From Verrucomicrobia bacterium UBA7008 (GTDB taxonomy: Bacteria > Verrucomicrobiota > Kiritimatiellia > RFP12 > UBA1067): a stretch of DNA of 35,530 nt. Positions 1-6,988 of this stretch are shown piece after piece. The notes under the pieces are model-generated. The model was not told the DNA's origin. It saw only the letters and a list, made by a program, of their open reading frames with translations, and ran no database searches. Made by a program: the position numbers and the translations under genes. The stretch spans positions 1 through 35,530 of the forward strand of contig DJXI01000056.1 of assembly GCA_002449695.1 (NCBI GenBank). The letters are read 5' to 3'. How positions within the stretch are numbered: the first letter of the stretch is position 1; each line of letters starts with the position of its first letter.

Positions 1-41
1 CGGTCCGTGCGCCGGCTGCGACTGACCCTGTCGCGCCATAA

Positions 42-72
42 TCTCACGCAGAGACGCGGAGGTACGGAGAGA
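42..72 (+). repeat. ACGCAGAGACGCGGAG-type dispersed repeat, copy 1
   Basis: The sequence contains CTCACGCAGAGACGCGGAGG followed by a further CGGAGAG unit. Related copies lie at 31286-31316 on the same strand and 35433-35460 on the opposite strand. All are runs of the 7-8 nt unit (A)CGC(A/G)GAG. This copy replaces the body of a PIN-toxin gene on the minus strand, so the toxin frame ends inside it. Confidence 0.7.
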
Positions 73-94
73 TCGTGTCGAGGCAGACTTTCAT
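44..94 (-). pseudogene. Truncated VapC/FitB-like PIN toxin stub
   Basis: An ATG overlaps the antitoxin stop codon as ATGA, the usual layout of VapBC/FitAB operons. The frame reads MKVCLDT and then leaves the family consensus, in which this start (MKVCLDTN) is typical and its Asp is the first metal-binding acid of the PIN nuclease. The frame then runs into the repeat at 42-72 and stops after 16 codons. The remaining roughly 120 residues of a PIN domain are absent from the window. I infer a toxin deleted at the repeat boundary. A chance 7-codon match is possible, but the ATGA overlap and the PIN-like start together make it less likely. Confidence 0.55.
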
Positions 95-342
95 TTCCAC
101 GCCTCCGCGTCGATTCTTTCGCAGTCGGCGACAGCGGCCTCGAATCTGTCATACTCCTTCTGCGACCAGCCGCCGCAGTATTTGGAGAAGTCGTTGACCG
201 TCCGTTTCTTGCGGCGAGGGAGTATCTTGTCGGCAAGGAGGCGAACAATGGTCGTGTTCACGCTGGCGTCGGATTGGTCCGCCAAGCTCTTGAGAACAAC
301 GGCCACTTCGTCCGGTATGTTGCGGATTGTCATAGTCTTCAT
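91..342 (-). CDS. Ribbon-helix-helix antitoxin (FitA/VapB-like)
   Basis: This 83-residue protein begins MKTMTIRNIPDEVAVVLKSL, the beta-strand and first helix of the Arc/MetJ ribbon-helix-helix fold used by FitA- and VapB-type antitoxins. Residues 28-40 form the second helix and the basic run RRKKR follows. The C-terminal half (YCGGWSQKEYDRFEAAVADCE) resembles the toxin-wrapping tail of such antitoxins. A strong ribosome site, GGAGG, lies 7 nt before the ATG. The protein would neutralise a PIN ribonuclease and repress its own promoter, where a 12-bp palindrome lies at the start of the leader (369-380). Its toxin partner is reduced to a stub overlapping its stop codon, so it is probably an orphan antitoxin. 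Confidence 0.8.
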   Translation of the reverse strand: MKTMTIRNIPDEVAVVLKSLADQSDASVNTTIVRLLADKILPRRKKRTVNDFSKYCGGWSQKEYDRFEAAVADCERIDAEAWK

Positions 343-368
343 GCTTTGCCTCCATCTGATGATTGCGA

Positions 369-396
369 TTTGATATCAAAATCTGAAAGCATTATA
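369..396 (-). promoter_or_regulatory. Antitoxin promoter with palindromic operator
   Basis: On the minus strand an extended -10 box, TGATATAAT, has its hexamer at 391-396. The perfect 12-bp palindrome TTTGATATCAAA at 369-380 begins a few bases after the expected start site. This is where an autoregulating ribbon-helix-helix dimer would bind. No convincing -35 box is visible. Confidence 0.55.
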
Positions 397-443
397 TCAT
401 ACATGGCCAGTGAGCGCAATGGTCAATTTAAAGGAACCAAACG

Positions 444-954
444 ATGAAAACAATAACGACAGCAGTGACGGCATTTGCGGTTTTGGCCGCGATGATTGGA
501 CAGGCGGGCGAGTCGGCGGAGTTCCAACTTGACACGATGGACGGATCGCGCACTGCGCGGTCGGTCGAGACGATCGCCTACTCGACCGCGTGGAATGGCG
601 GCGGCACGGTGATCGTCGCCGTCGATGGCGTGACGGTCAAAGAGGCGGGTGCGCCCGCGTCGGGCGATGTCGTCTGGAACGCGGCGCAGGCCACGCCCGG
701 CACGCACACGCTCACGCATACGTGCGGCGGGCGGTGAGACGCTGACGGCGGTGTTCGAGGTGCTGAATCCGCCGTCACCGATGCTGACAGTCGAAACAGC
801 TGACTGGACGGATGGAACAATTACGCTGCGATGCGAGGATGCAAATGTCGGAATTGCGAATGCTCCGTTCTACAACCTGTCGTATTTCGATGCGACTTCA
901 CGAACGATAGCTTTGGCCGGAAACGTCCGCGCACGGCGATGGAATGTGATATAA
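444..954 (+). pseudogene. Frameshifted secreted domain protein remnant
   Basis: The ATG at 444 follows AAAGGAA by 8 nt and opens a signal peptide (MKTITTAVTAFAVLAAMIGQ, cleavage near AGES). The next segment, with GSRTARSVETIAYSTAWNGG and TPGTHTLTHT, resembles a small Ig-like domain that I associate with secreted proteins of gut Kiritimatiellae. The frame stops at 735-737 in a G-rich run. The homologous continuation (GETLTAVFEVLNPP) is in the next frame and runs to 954, so a one-base indel near 725-735 broke the gene. The second half then ends at TAA, apparently short of a normal domain end. Function is unknown. Such domains usually end large surface proteins, so this may be only the tail of a lost gene given a new start. 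Confidence 0.55.
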
Positions 955-955
955 T
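950..955 (+). promoter_or_regulatory. Extended -10 promoter for the FabG-like gene
   Basis: TGATATAAT ends at 955. The expected start near 962 gives a leader of about 27 nt with a ribosome site (GGGAGAGG) 5 nt before the ATG at 989. It overlaps the 3' end of the frameshifted remnant. Confidence 0.6.
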
Positions 956-988
956 ACGTCCGCTAAATGATTTCACGGGAGAGGTCGT

Positions 989-1672
989 ATGAAGAGAGTC
1001 TTGGTCACAGGTTCGTCGCGCGGCATCGGCAGGGCGATCGCCGACGCGCTGACGGCCGAAGGGTATCAGGTCGTCACGCATTCGGTCAAGTCGGGCGGCA
1101 CCGACCTGCAGTTCGACATCGCCGACCGCGCGGCGGCGAAGGCGGCGCTGGAGGCGGACATCGCCGCGCACGGCCCGTACTACGGCGTCGTGCTCAACGC
1201 GGGCGTCAACCGCGACAACGCATTTCCGGCGATGGAGGACGACGAGTGGGACCGCGTGATCGACACGGACCTCACGGGCTTCTACAACGTCCTCAAGCCG
1301 TGCGTGCTGCCGATGATCACGGGGCGCGTGCGCGGCCGGATCGTCGCGCTCTCGTCGGTGAGCGGCCTCGCCGGGAACCGCGGGCAGGTGAACTACTCGG
1401 CGGCGAAGGCGGGGATCATCGGCGCGGTGAAGGCGCTCGCGGTGGAGCTCGCCAGGCGCGGCATCACGGTGAACGCGGTCGCGCCGGGCGTGATCGAGAC
1501 GGAGATGATCGATTCCATCGTCCCCGAGGCGGTCGACGAGGTGAAGAAGGCGATTCCGATGCGGCGCTTCGGCCGACCGGAGGAGGTCGCCTCGCTCGTC
1601 GTCTACCTGCTGTCGGAGGGCGCGGCGTACGTGACGCGCCAGGTCATCGCCGTTAACGGCGGCCTGTGCTGA
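989..1672 (+). CDS. 3-oxoacyl-ACP reductase, aryl-polyene FabG type (SDR)
   Basis: This 227-residue short-chain dehydrogenase has the Rossmann glycine motif TGSSRGIG at residues 7-14, NAG near residue 70, the catalytic Ser in SSVSG and the YxxxK pair in YSAAKAG. It ends VNGGLC as FabG proteins do. It would reduce a 3-oxoacyl thioester on acyl carrier protein with NADPH in the cytoplasm. Several stretches (FDIADR, AHGPYYGVVLNAG, NRGQVNYSA, YVTRQVIAVNGG) match the FabG2-type reductase of aryl-polyene clusters better than housekeeping FabG, as far as I can judge from memory. No acyl carrier protein or ketosynthase is in the window, but an MMPL exporter of the sort found in such clusters lies at the other end. 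Function is confident; pathway is inference. Confidence 0.88.
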   Translation: MKRVLVTGSSRGIGRAIADALTAEGYQVVTHSVKSGGTDLQFDIADRAAAKAALEADIAAHGPYYGVVLNAGVNRDNAFPAMEDDEWDRVIDTDLTGFYNVLKPCVLPMITGRVRGRIVALSSVSGLAGNRGQVNYSAAKAGIIGAVKALAVELARRGITVNAVAPGVIETEMIDSIVPEAVDEVKKAIPMRRFGRPEEVASLVVYLLSEGAAYVTRQVIAVNGGLC

Positions 1673-1724
1673 ACCGCCCGCGCGCGCGCGGAAAATCACG
1701 GTACCGGGCGCGGGAAATTTATGA

Positions 1725-1730
1725 TATACT
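1725..1730 (+). promoter_or_regulatory. Promoter for tRNA-Thr (and probably ridA)
   Basis: TGATATACT ends at 1730, 15 nt before the mature tRNA 5' end. The sequence around it (TTATGATATACT) recurs at the MMPL promoter. No clear -35 box is seen. Confidence 0.55.
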
Positions 1731-1745
1731 ATCCATCAACCTTGA

Positions 1746-1831
1746 GCCGGGGTCGCATAGCGGTCGATTGCGCCTGATTTGTAATCAGGATCCGTAAGGA
1801 CACGGTGGTTCGAATCCACTCCTCGGCTCCA
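1746..1831 (+). tRNA. tRNA-Thr(UGU) with long variable arm
   Basis: The acceptor stem GCCGGGG pairs with CCTCGGC (one G-T), followed by discriminator T and an encoded CCA. The D arm is GCA...TGC. The anticodon arm is CCTGA-TTTGTAA-TCAGG, giving anticodon TGT (threonine ACA codons). The T arm is GGTGG-TTCGAAT-CCACT. Between anticodon and T stems lie about 14 nt (ATCCGTAAGGACAC) able to form a TCC/GGA mini-stem, so total length is 86 nt. This is class II architecture, normally limited to Leu, Ser and bacterial Tyr tRNAs. G1-C72, C2-G71, G35 and U36 agree with threonine identity. ridA begins 23 nt downstream and probably shares the transcript. Confidence 0.9.
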
Positions 1832-1854
1832 TCTTTTTCAACGAGGACACGGTC

Positions 1855-2232
1855 ATGATCGAGACGATTGCGACGGACAAGGCGCCCCGGGCGCTCGGAC
1901 CCTACAGCCAGGCTCTGAAGGCGGGCGGTTTCATCTTCTGCTCGGGGCAGATCCCGATCAACCCCGCGACCAACGCCATCGAGGCGACGACGATCGAGGA
2001 TCAGACGCGTCAGGCGATCACGAATCTGAAGAACGTCCTCGAAACGGCGGGCAGCTCGCTCGCCCGCGTCGTGAAGACGACCGTGTTCATCAAGGACATG
2101 AACGATTTCGCCGCGCTCAACGGCGTGTACGCCGAGATGTTCGGCGCGACGAAGCCCGCGCGCAGCTGCGTCGAGGTCGCGCGTCTGCCGAAGGACGTGA
2201 AGGTCGAGATCGAGTGCATCGCGTGCGCGTAA
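1855..2232 (+). CDS. ridA: RidA family 2-iminobutanoate/2-iminopropanoate deaminase
   Basis: This 125-residue protein has the full-length RidA fold. [22 protein letters not shown] at the N-terminus, the helix with [16 protein letters not shown], and the C-terminal signature [22 protein letters not shown] with the conserved catalytic Arg are all present. It hydrolyses reactive imine or enamine intermediates from PLP-dependent threonine and serine dehydratases to keto acids and ammonia, in the cytoplasm. The ribosome site GAGGA lies 9 nt before the ATG. It sits just downstream of tRNA-Thr with no visible terminator between, and its stop is 3 nt from that of the convergent regulator. It is a housekeeping gene unrelated to the carbohydrate island. 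Confidence 0.93.
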   Translation: MIETIATDKAPRALGPYSQALKAGGFIFCSGQIPINPATNAIEATTIEDQTRQAITNLKNVLETAGSSLARVVKTTVFIKDMNDFAALNGVYAEMFGATKPARSCVEVARLPKDVKVEIECIACA

Positions 2233-2235
2233 TTC

Positions 2236-3405
2236 TCAGCCGGCCGGAAAATTCTGCAACCGCCAGTCCGTCGGCGTGACGCCCTCGGCCGTCTTGAAGA
2301 CGGCGGTGAAGTAGCGGGCGGAGGAAAAGCCGCTGCGCGCCGCGATGTCGCCGAGCGGCAGCGCCGTCGTCGCGAGGAGGCGTTTCGCCTCGGCCAGGCG
2401 CAGGCGGCCGATCTCGCCGTGGACCGTGCGCCCCACCTCCCGCGTGAACAGCTCGTCCAGATAGGTGTGCGTCCGGCCGACGTGGTCGAACACCTCGGCC
2501 GCCGTCAGGTTGCGCGCGAGGTTGCGGCGCATGAAGAGGATCGCGTCGTTGACCGTCGGCGACGGATAGCGGAAGATCTCTGTCGACTGGCGCGCCACGA
2601 CGCCGCGCGGCGCGACCCGGCGCACCTCGCCGGCGTCGGCGCGCCCGGCGATCAGGTCGTCCAGGCACTGCGCGGCGGCCCGCCCGCAGCCGAAGGCGTT
2701 GTTGTCGATGCTGGACAGGCGCGGCGCGGCGAACGAGCAGACGAGCGCATCGTTGTCGACGCCGAGCACGGCGATGTCGCGGGGGACGGAACGGCCGGTG
2801 TCCTGCGCGAGCGCCACGACCTGCAGGGCGCGCAGGTCGTGCGCGCAGAAGACCGCGCAGGCCGGCGGCAGCGTCCGGAGCCAGGCGGCGAGCGCGGCGG
2901 CGTCGACCGCGTCGGGCGCGAGCTGCTCGCGACGGATCACCTGGTCGCCGAACTTCGCATACGCGTCCGGCGGCGAATGGTATTCCAGCAGGTCGCCCGC
3001 GCACTGCCGGCGGAGCGCCGCGCGGAAGCCGTCGCGCCGGGCGTCGGAAAAGAGCACGCCGTCGTAGCCGCAGTAGGCGAAGCGCGTGAAGCCGCGTTCG
3101 CGGAAATGGTCGCAGGCCAGCGCGCCGATCGCCGCGTGGTCGGGCATGACCTGCGCAAAGCCGCGCTGCGCCGCGCGGTAGAAGTCGGCCACGACCGGAA
3201 TGCCGAGCCGCGCCAGCCGTTTCTGCGTCCGGTCGTCGACCACATGCGCGATGAGGCCGTCCAGGCCCGCGAGCGCCGTGCGCGGTCCGGAGACGTCCAC
3301 CATCTCCAGCCGCCAGTCTTCGCGCACGTCGACCCAGGACGCCACGCCTTCGCAGAACGCGCGCCCGTAGCCGCGCGCCCGGTTGATATCCAGTCCGATC
3401 CGCAT
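2236..3405 (-). CDS. XylR-like transcriptional regulator (LacI-type sensor + AraC HTH)
   Basis: The protein has 389 residues. Residues 1-275 form a periplasmic-binding-protein-like sugar sensor (IGLDINRARGYGRAFCEGVA at the start, AVLGVDNDALVCSFAAPRLSSI late), as in E. coli XylR. Residues 285-389 form the AraC double helix-turn-helix, ending with IAARSGFSSARYFTAVFKTAEG. It should activate catabolic genes when a sugar binds. It is divergent from the GH43-GH2 fusion, and a TACCC-N4-GGGTA palindrome lies between them. A ribosome site (GAGGA) lies 11 nt before the ATG, which supports this start. A diverged 3' piece of a paralogue is found at 22572-22640. Ligand unknown; pentose or deoxyhexose is plausible from the neighbours. 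Confidence 0.88.
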   Translation of the reverse strand: MRIGLDINRARGYGRAFCEGVASWVDVREDWRLEMVDVSGPRTALAGLDGLIAHVVDDRTQKRLARLGIPVVADFYRAAQRGFAQVMPDHAAIGALACDHFRERGFTRFAYCGYDGVLFSDARRDGFRAALRRQCAGDLLEYHSPPDAYAKFGDQVIRREQLAPDAVDAAALAAWLRTLPPACAVFCAHDLRALQVVALAQDTGRSVPRDIAVLGVDNDALVCSFAAPRLSSIDNNAFGCGRAAAQCLDDLIAGRADAGEVRRVAPRGVVARQSTEIFRYPSPTVNDAILFMRRNLARNLTAAEVFDHVGRTHTYLDELFTREVGRTVHGEIGRLRLAEAKRLLATTALPLGDIAARSGFSSARYFTAVFKTAEGVTPTDWRLQNFPAG

Positions 3406-3429
3406 GCTGCCGTCTGTCCTCAGGCCCGT

Positions 3430-3459
3430 ATTCTACACTAATCGACCCCGCGCCGTCAA
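3430..3459 (-). promoter_or_regulatory. Sigma-70 promoter of the XylR-like regulator
   Basis: On the minus strand TTGACG (3454-3459) and TAGAAT (3430-3435) are separated by 18 nt. The expected leader is about 18 nt. The 15-nt stretch 3450-3464 holding the -35 box recurs exactly at 28447-28461 upstream of the second GH2, where no divergent regulator remains. Confidence 0.6.
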
Positions 3460-3481
3460 GCGCCCGTGACGGGTGCGGCAC

Positions 3482-3524
3482 TACCCGCGTGGGTATGTTC
3501 AGGCGGCGGGGGATTTGATAGAAT
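3482..3524 (+). promoter_or_regulatory. Palindromic activator site + extended -10, GH43-GH2
   Basis: TACCC-GCGT-GGGTA (3482-3495) is followed by exactly 23 nt and then TAGAAT (3519-3524) preceded by TGA. The expected transcription start is 3531, one base before the ATG. The palindrome centre falls at about -42.5, the position of a class II activator. The -35 region is poor. The same arrangement is seen at 11140, 13426 and 28470. Confidence 0.7.
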
Positions 3525-3531
3525 AGGGGGC

Positions 3532-6500
3532 ATGACACCTGTGCTTTCAAGTCTGCGGCGGCCGCTGATCGCCGCCGGAATCTGGGCGGTCGGCCTGACC
3601 GCGTCTGTGTCCGCCGGCGGGACGGCCGCGACCGCGCGCGCGCCGCTGCTGGCGGGCGGCAATCCCGATCCGACGATCTGCCGCGTCGGAGAGGATTACT
3701 ACATCGTGACATCGAGCTTCTCGCTCTCGCCCGGTCTGCCGGTGTATCAGTCGCGCGACCTCGTGAACTGGCAGATCGTCGCGCACGCGTGGCGCGAATC
3801 GTGGCCGTGCAAAACGCCGGACGACGGCATCTGGGCGCCGACACTGCGCCACCACAACGGCACGTTTTACCTGACCGTCACCTGGCACGACGGATTCAAG
3901 AAGGCGGAAAACTATCTGCTGACGGCGACCGATCCGAAAGGGCCGTGGTCGAGGCCGTTGAAGATCGATGCGAAGATGGGCATCGACGGTTCGCTTTTCT
4001 TCGACGGCGACGACGCGTGGTATCTTTCGAACCGGCAGCCCGCGCAGCAGAAGTGGCGCGGCCATTGCCAGATCTGGATGCAGCGCATCGATCTCGCGAC
4101 GGGGCGTCTTTTCGGCGAAAGGCATGTTCTCACGGACGGATTCGGTGACGCGCCTGCGTTCGCGGAAGGTCCTCATCTTTACAAAATCGGCGGAAAGTAT
4201 CTGCTCTTGCATGCGCAGGGAGGAACTGCGTGGGGACACACAGAAATCGCCCTTGTCTCAGACTGCGTGACCGGGCCGTACGTCCACACGGCAGGCAATC
4301 CTGTCCTGACCGCGAAAGATTGGGGACGCAATTCACCGCTCCAGGCCTTCGGACACGCCGACCTCGTGCAGACGCCCGGCGGCGAGTGGCGCGCCGTGTT
4401 TCTCGGGATGCGCATGACAGAGGGCGGTGCGAAATGTCCGCTCGGGCGCGAGACGTTCTCCTGCCGCGTCGATCTTGACGGCGACGGCCTGCCGACGCGC
4501 TTCCGGCGCGACGAGCTTATCGCCGGCACCTGGAGCGATCCCGCTGCCACGCGCTATTCGCTTCTCGATCGCCCTGGCGATCCCGTGCGCTACGTCAAAG
4601 TTCGCAACCTCGCCGCCCGCGTCGATTATCCCGCAGGGCCGTTCCGCTTCTGCGCCGCACTCGCGGCGGTTGCGCCGCGCCGGGCAATCCGCCTCCGTGT
4701 CGCAGACGAGCAGAAGTCCGCTGGCATGCGCGAAACACTTTCGCTTGACGGCGAGTGGGCGTTCGAGGTGACGGGCGGGCGGCGCGCGGGCGAGAAGACG
4801 ACGATCACGGTTCCGTCGTGCTGGGAGACGCAGGGTTTCGGGACATGGCAGTACGGCTACAACATCGAGTTCGGCGACAGGTGGCACGGGCACGAAAAGC
4901 CCGCCGACGAACACGGGCTCTATTCGCGCACGTTCACGGTGCCGTCCGATTGGCGCGGGAAATGCGTCAAGCTCCGTTTCGAAGGCGTGATGACTGAGGC
5001 GAACGTGAAGGTGAACGGCGTCGCGTTTCCGCCGCACCACAGCGCGTGGTTCCCGTTCGAGCTTGATGTGACGGACTGCGTCATCTACGGCGGTGAGAAC
5101 ACGCTTGAAGTCGACTGCGGCAAGGAATCTTCAGATGCGAGCGTGAACAGAAGCGAGCGGCGATGCGATTTCTGGAACTACGGCGGCATCTTCCGCTCCG
5201 TTTCGCTCCGCGCCGTGCCGAAGCTGCATATCGAGTGCGTGCGCATCGACGCGCGTGCCGACGGCACGCTCCATGCGGTCGTGAGGGCGAGCGACGGTCG
5301 AGAGGAGACGATTGATGAGAAATGGACGAACATCGAGACGTGGGATGTCGACCATCCGAAGCTCTACGAGCGGGTTTTCGAGCTGAAGGACGAAAACGGG
5401 AATGTGGTTGATTCCGTCACGAAGCGGTTTGGATTCCGAACCGTCGAAGTCAGGCCGCGCGACGGCGTGTATGTGAACGGAAGGAAGATCGTCGTCCAAG
5501 GTGTCAATCGCCAGACGTTCAACGCCATGACGGGGCGCACGCTGACGCGCGAGATGAACGACGAGGACGCCCGGCTCATCAAGTCGCTCAACATGAACGC
5601 GGTAAGGATTGCGCACCTCACGGCGGACGAAGCGTTCCTCGATGCCTGCGACGAACTCGGAATTTATGTTGAAGATGAATTCTGCAGCTGGCAGAAACCG
5701 ATCCGGACGGAACTCGGACGAGAATATTTGAAAGTTTTTCTGGAGCGCGACCACAACCATCCGTCCGTCATCTTCTGGTCCAACGGAAACGAAGGCGGAT
5801 GGAACACTGAGCTTGACGCGATGTTCAAGGAGATCGATCTCCAGAAGCGCGCCGTGCTTCATCCGTGGGCGTTCCATGATGGCATCGATACCAAGCACTA
5901 TCCCGACTACGACCGTCTTGTTAAGAAGCTGAAGACGGGCGAGCTTTTCATGCCGACGGAATTTCAGCACGGGCTCTACGACGGCGGACTTGGCGCCGGG
6001 CTCGAGGACTTCTGGACGACGATGATGCGCTATCCGAACTGCGTCGGCGGCTTCCTCTGGGCGCTGAAGGACGAGGCGCAGTGGCGCGACGATCTCGGAC
6101 GATACGACGCGTGCGGTAACCTCGCGCCGGACGGGCTCGTCGGTCCGAACGGCGAAGAGGGCGGAAGCTGCGCGACGGTGCGCGCGATTTTTGGGGGCGA
6201 GGGAGACGGTGTGATGCAAGACGAGCCGCCGCGTCGCGGCGGCGGCGCGTTCACAATCCCCGAGCCGCGTCTCATCGCCTGGCGGCTTGTCGGCGAGACG
6301 AAGGGGAGCCGCTACGAACCTGTTGAAGCGTCGTTCGAGTGGACGGTCACGACGAACGCCGACGCGCGCGTGACATACGCCTGGACGATTTCCTGCACGA
6401 ACGCGGTTGATGTGCTGGGCGTCGACTTCCCCTGTCAGAATATTTTGGAGAAGAAATGGCATGGCAGAGGCCCGGACCGCATCTGGCGCAACAGGATGCG

Positions 6501-6864
6501 CGGACCGAAGTGGGGCGTGTGGGAAGACGTATACAACGATGCCGTGCCGGGTGTTTCGTGGGAGCGTCCCTTCAAGGGATGGTTCGAGGCGAAATGGATG
6601 GAAGTCGCTGTCGGCGCGTCCGGCAAGGAGGCTTCACATATTTTATGCATCCCTGGGGAAGGGCTGTACATGGGCGTCGGTTCTCCGAAGGACGGACCAG
6701 ACAACTATCTGTACGCAATGCCGTACGAACTTGGCGTCGGCGTTTACCATGTCATACCTGCGATAGGCAACAAACTGTTCAAGGCCGAGCGCGGCGGCCC
6801 GCAGGGGCGGCCCGTCAGACTGTTTGAAGGCCGCGTCTCGGGTTCTGTCGAACTGCGTCCCTGA
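3532..6864 (+). CDS. Secreted GH43-GH2 fusion glycosidase
   Basis: The protein has 1110 residues from ATG 3532; an upstream ATG at 3466 would lie before the promoter. A signal peptide ends near residue 29. Residues 40-370 are a complete GH43 five-bladed propeller of the xylosidase/arabinofuranosidase kind: base D46 in NPDPT, D152 in GIDGSLFF, general acid E212 in AEGPHLY. The usual C-terminal beta-sandwich of this GH43 type is cut to about 60 residues. At residue 399 a GH2 protein begins in frame without its own signal peptide (MRETLSLDGEW): sugar-binding sandwich, then TIM barrel with acid/base E754 in SNGNE and nucleophile E810 in PTEFQHG, then C-terminal beta domains. The GH2 module is beta-galactosidase-like. 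Fusion in one frame suggests joint release of side chains from hemicellulose or RG-I. Transcription is nearly leaderless. Confidence 0.88.
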   Translation: MTPVLSSLRRPLIAAGIWAVGLTASVSAGGTAATARAPLLAGGNPDPTICRVGEDYYIVTSSFSLSPGLPVYQSRDLVNWQIVAHAWRESWPCKTPDDGIWAPTLRHHNGTFYLTVTWHDGFKKAENYLLTATDPKGPWSRPLKIDAKMGIDGSLFFDGDDAWYLSNRQPAQQKWRGHCQIWMQRIDLATGRLFGERHVLTDGFGDAPAFAEGPHLYKIGGKYLLLHAQGGTAWGHTEIALVSDCVTGPYVHTAGNPVLTAKDWGRNSPLQAFGHADLVQTPGGEWRAVFLGMRMTEGGAKCPLGRETFSCRVDLDGDGLPTRFRRDELIAGTWSDPAATRYSLLDRPGDPVRYVKVRNLAARVDYPAGPFRFCAALAAVAPRRAIRLRVADEQKSAGMRETLSLDGEWAFEVTGGRRAGEKTTITVPSCWETQGFGTWQYGYNIEFGDRWHGHEKPADEHGLYSRTFTVPSDWRGKCVKLRFEGVMTEANVKVNGVAFPPHHSAWFPFELDVTDCVIYGGENTLEVDCGKESSDASVNRSERRCDFWNYGGIFRSVSLRAVPKLHIECVRIDARADGTLHAVVRASDGREETIDEKWTNIETWDVDHPKLYERVFELKDENGNVVDSVTKRFGFRTVEVRPRDGVYVNGRKIVVQGVNRQTFNAMTGRTLTREMNDEDARLIKSLNMNAVRIAHLTADEAFLDACDELGIYVEDEFCSWQKPIRTELGREYLKVFLERDHNHPSVIFWSNGNEGGWNTELDAMFKEIDLQKRAVLHPWAFHDGIDTKHYPDYDRLVKKLKTGELFMPTEFQHGLYDGGLGAGLEDFWTTMMRYPNCVGGFLWALKDEAQWRDDLGRYDACGNLAPDGLVGPNGEEGGSCATVRAIFGGEGDGVMQDEPPRRGGGAFTIPEPRLIAWRLVGETKGSRYEPVEASFEWTVTTNADARVTYAWTISCTNAVDVLGVDFPCQNILEKKWHGRGPDRIWRNRMRGPKWGVWEDVYNDAVPGVSWERPFKGWFEAKWMEVAVGASGKEASHILCIPGEGLYMGVGSPKDGPDNYLYAMPYELGVGVYHVIPAIGNKLFKAERGGPQGRPVRLFEGRVSGSVELRP

Positions 6865-6976
6865 GTCCGTGTCCGGGTCGGTCATGCGGGCGGGACCGCG
6901 CGCCGTAGCAGAATAATCCATGTGAAAGGGCAGGTTGTGCATGTTTTCGCGGTTCTGCCGGAACGCCGTCGTGTGG

Positions 6977-6982
6977 TATAAT
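6977..6982 (+). promoter_or_regulatory. Extended -10, leaderless promoter of DUF5107-TPR gene
   Basis: TGGTATAAT ends at 6982. Counting 7 nt on puts transcription start at 6989, the A of the ATG. No ribosome site precedes the start codon and no TACCC palindrome lies upstream. Confidence 0.6.
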
Positions 6983-6988
6983 GGTCGC

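Noticed and set aside
1746..1831. tRNA-Tyr (a class II tRNA)
   Set aside because: The only fold with a paired anticodon stem gives loop TTTGTAA with anticodon TGT; shifting to GTA breaks the stem.
6865..6976. Small gene or RNA between GH43-GH2 and the TPR gene
   Set aside because: No start with a ribosome site, no stable long hairpin and no conserved motif was seen.
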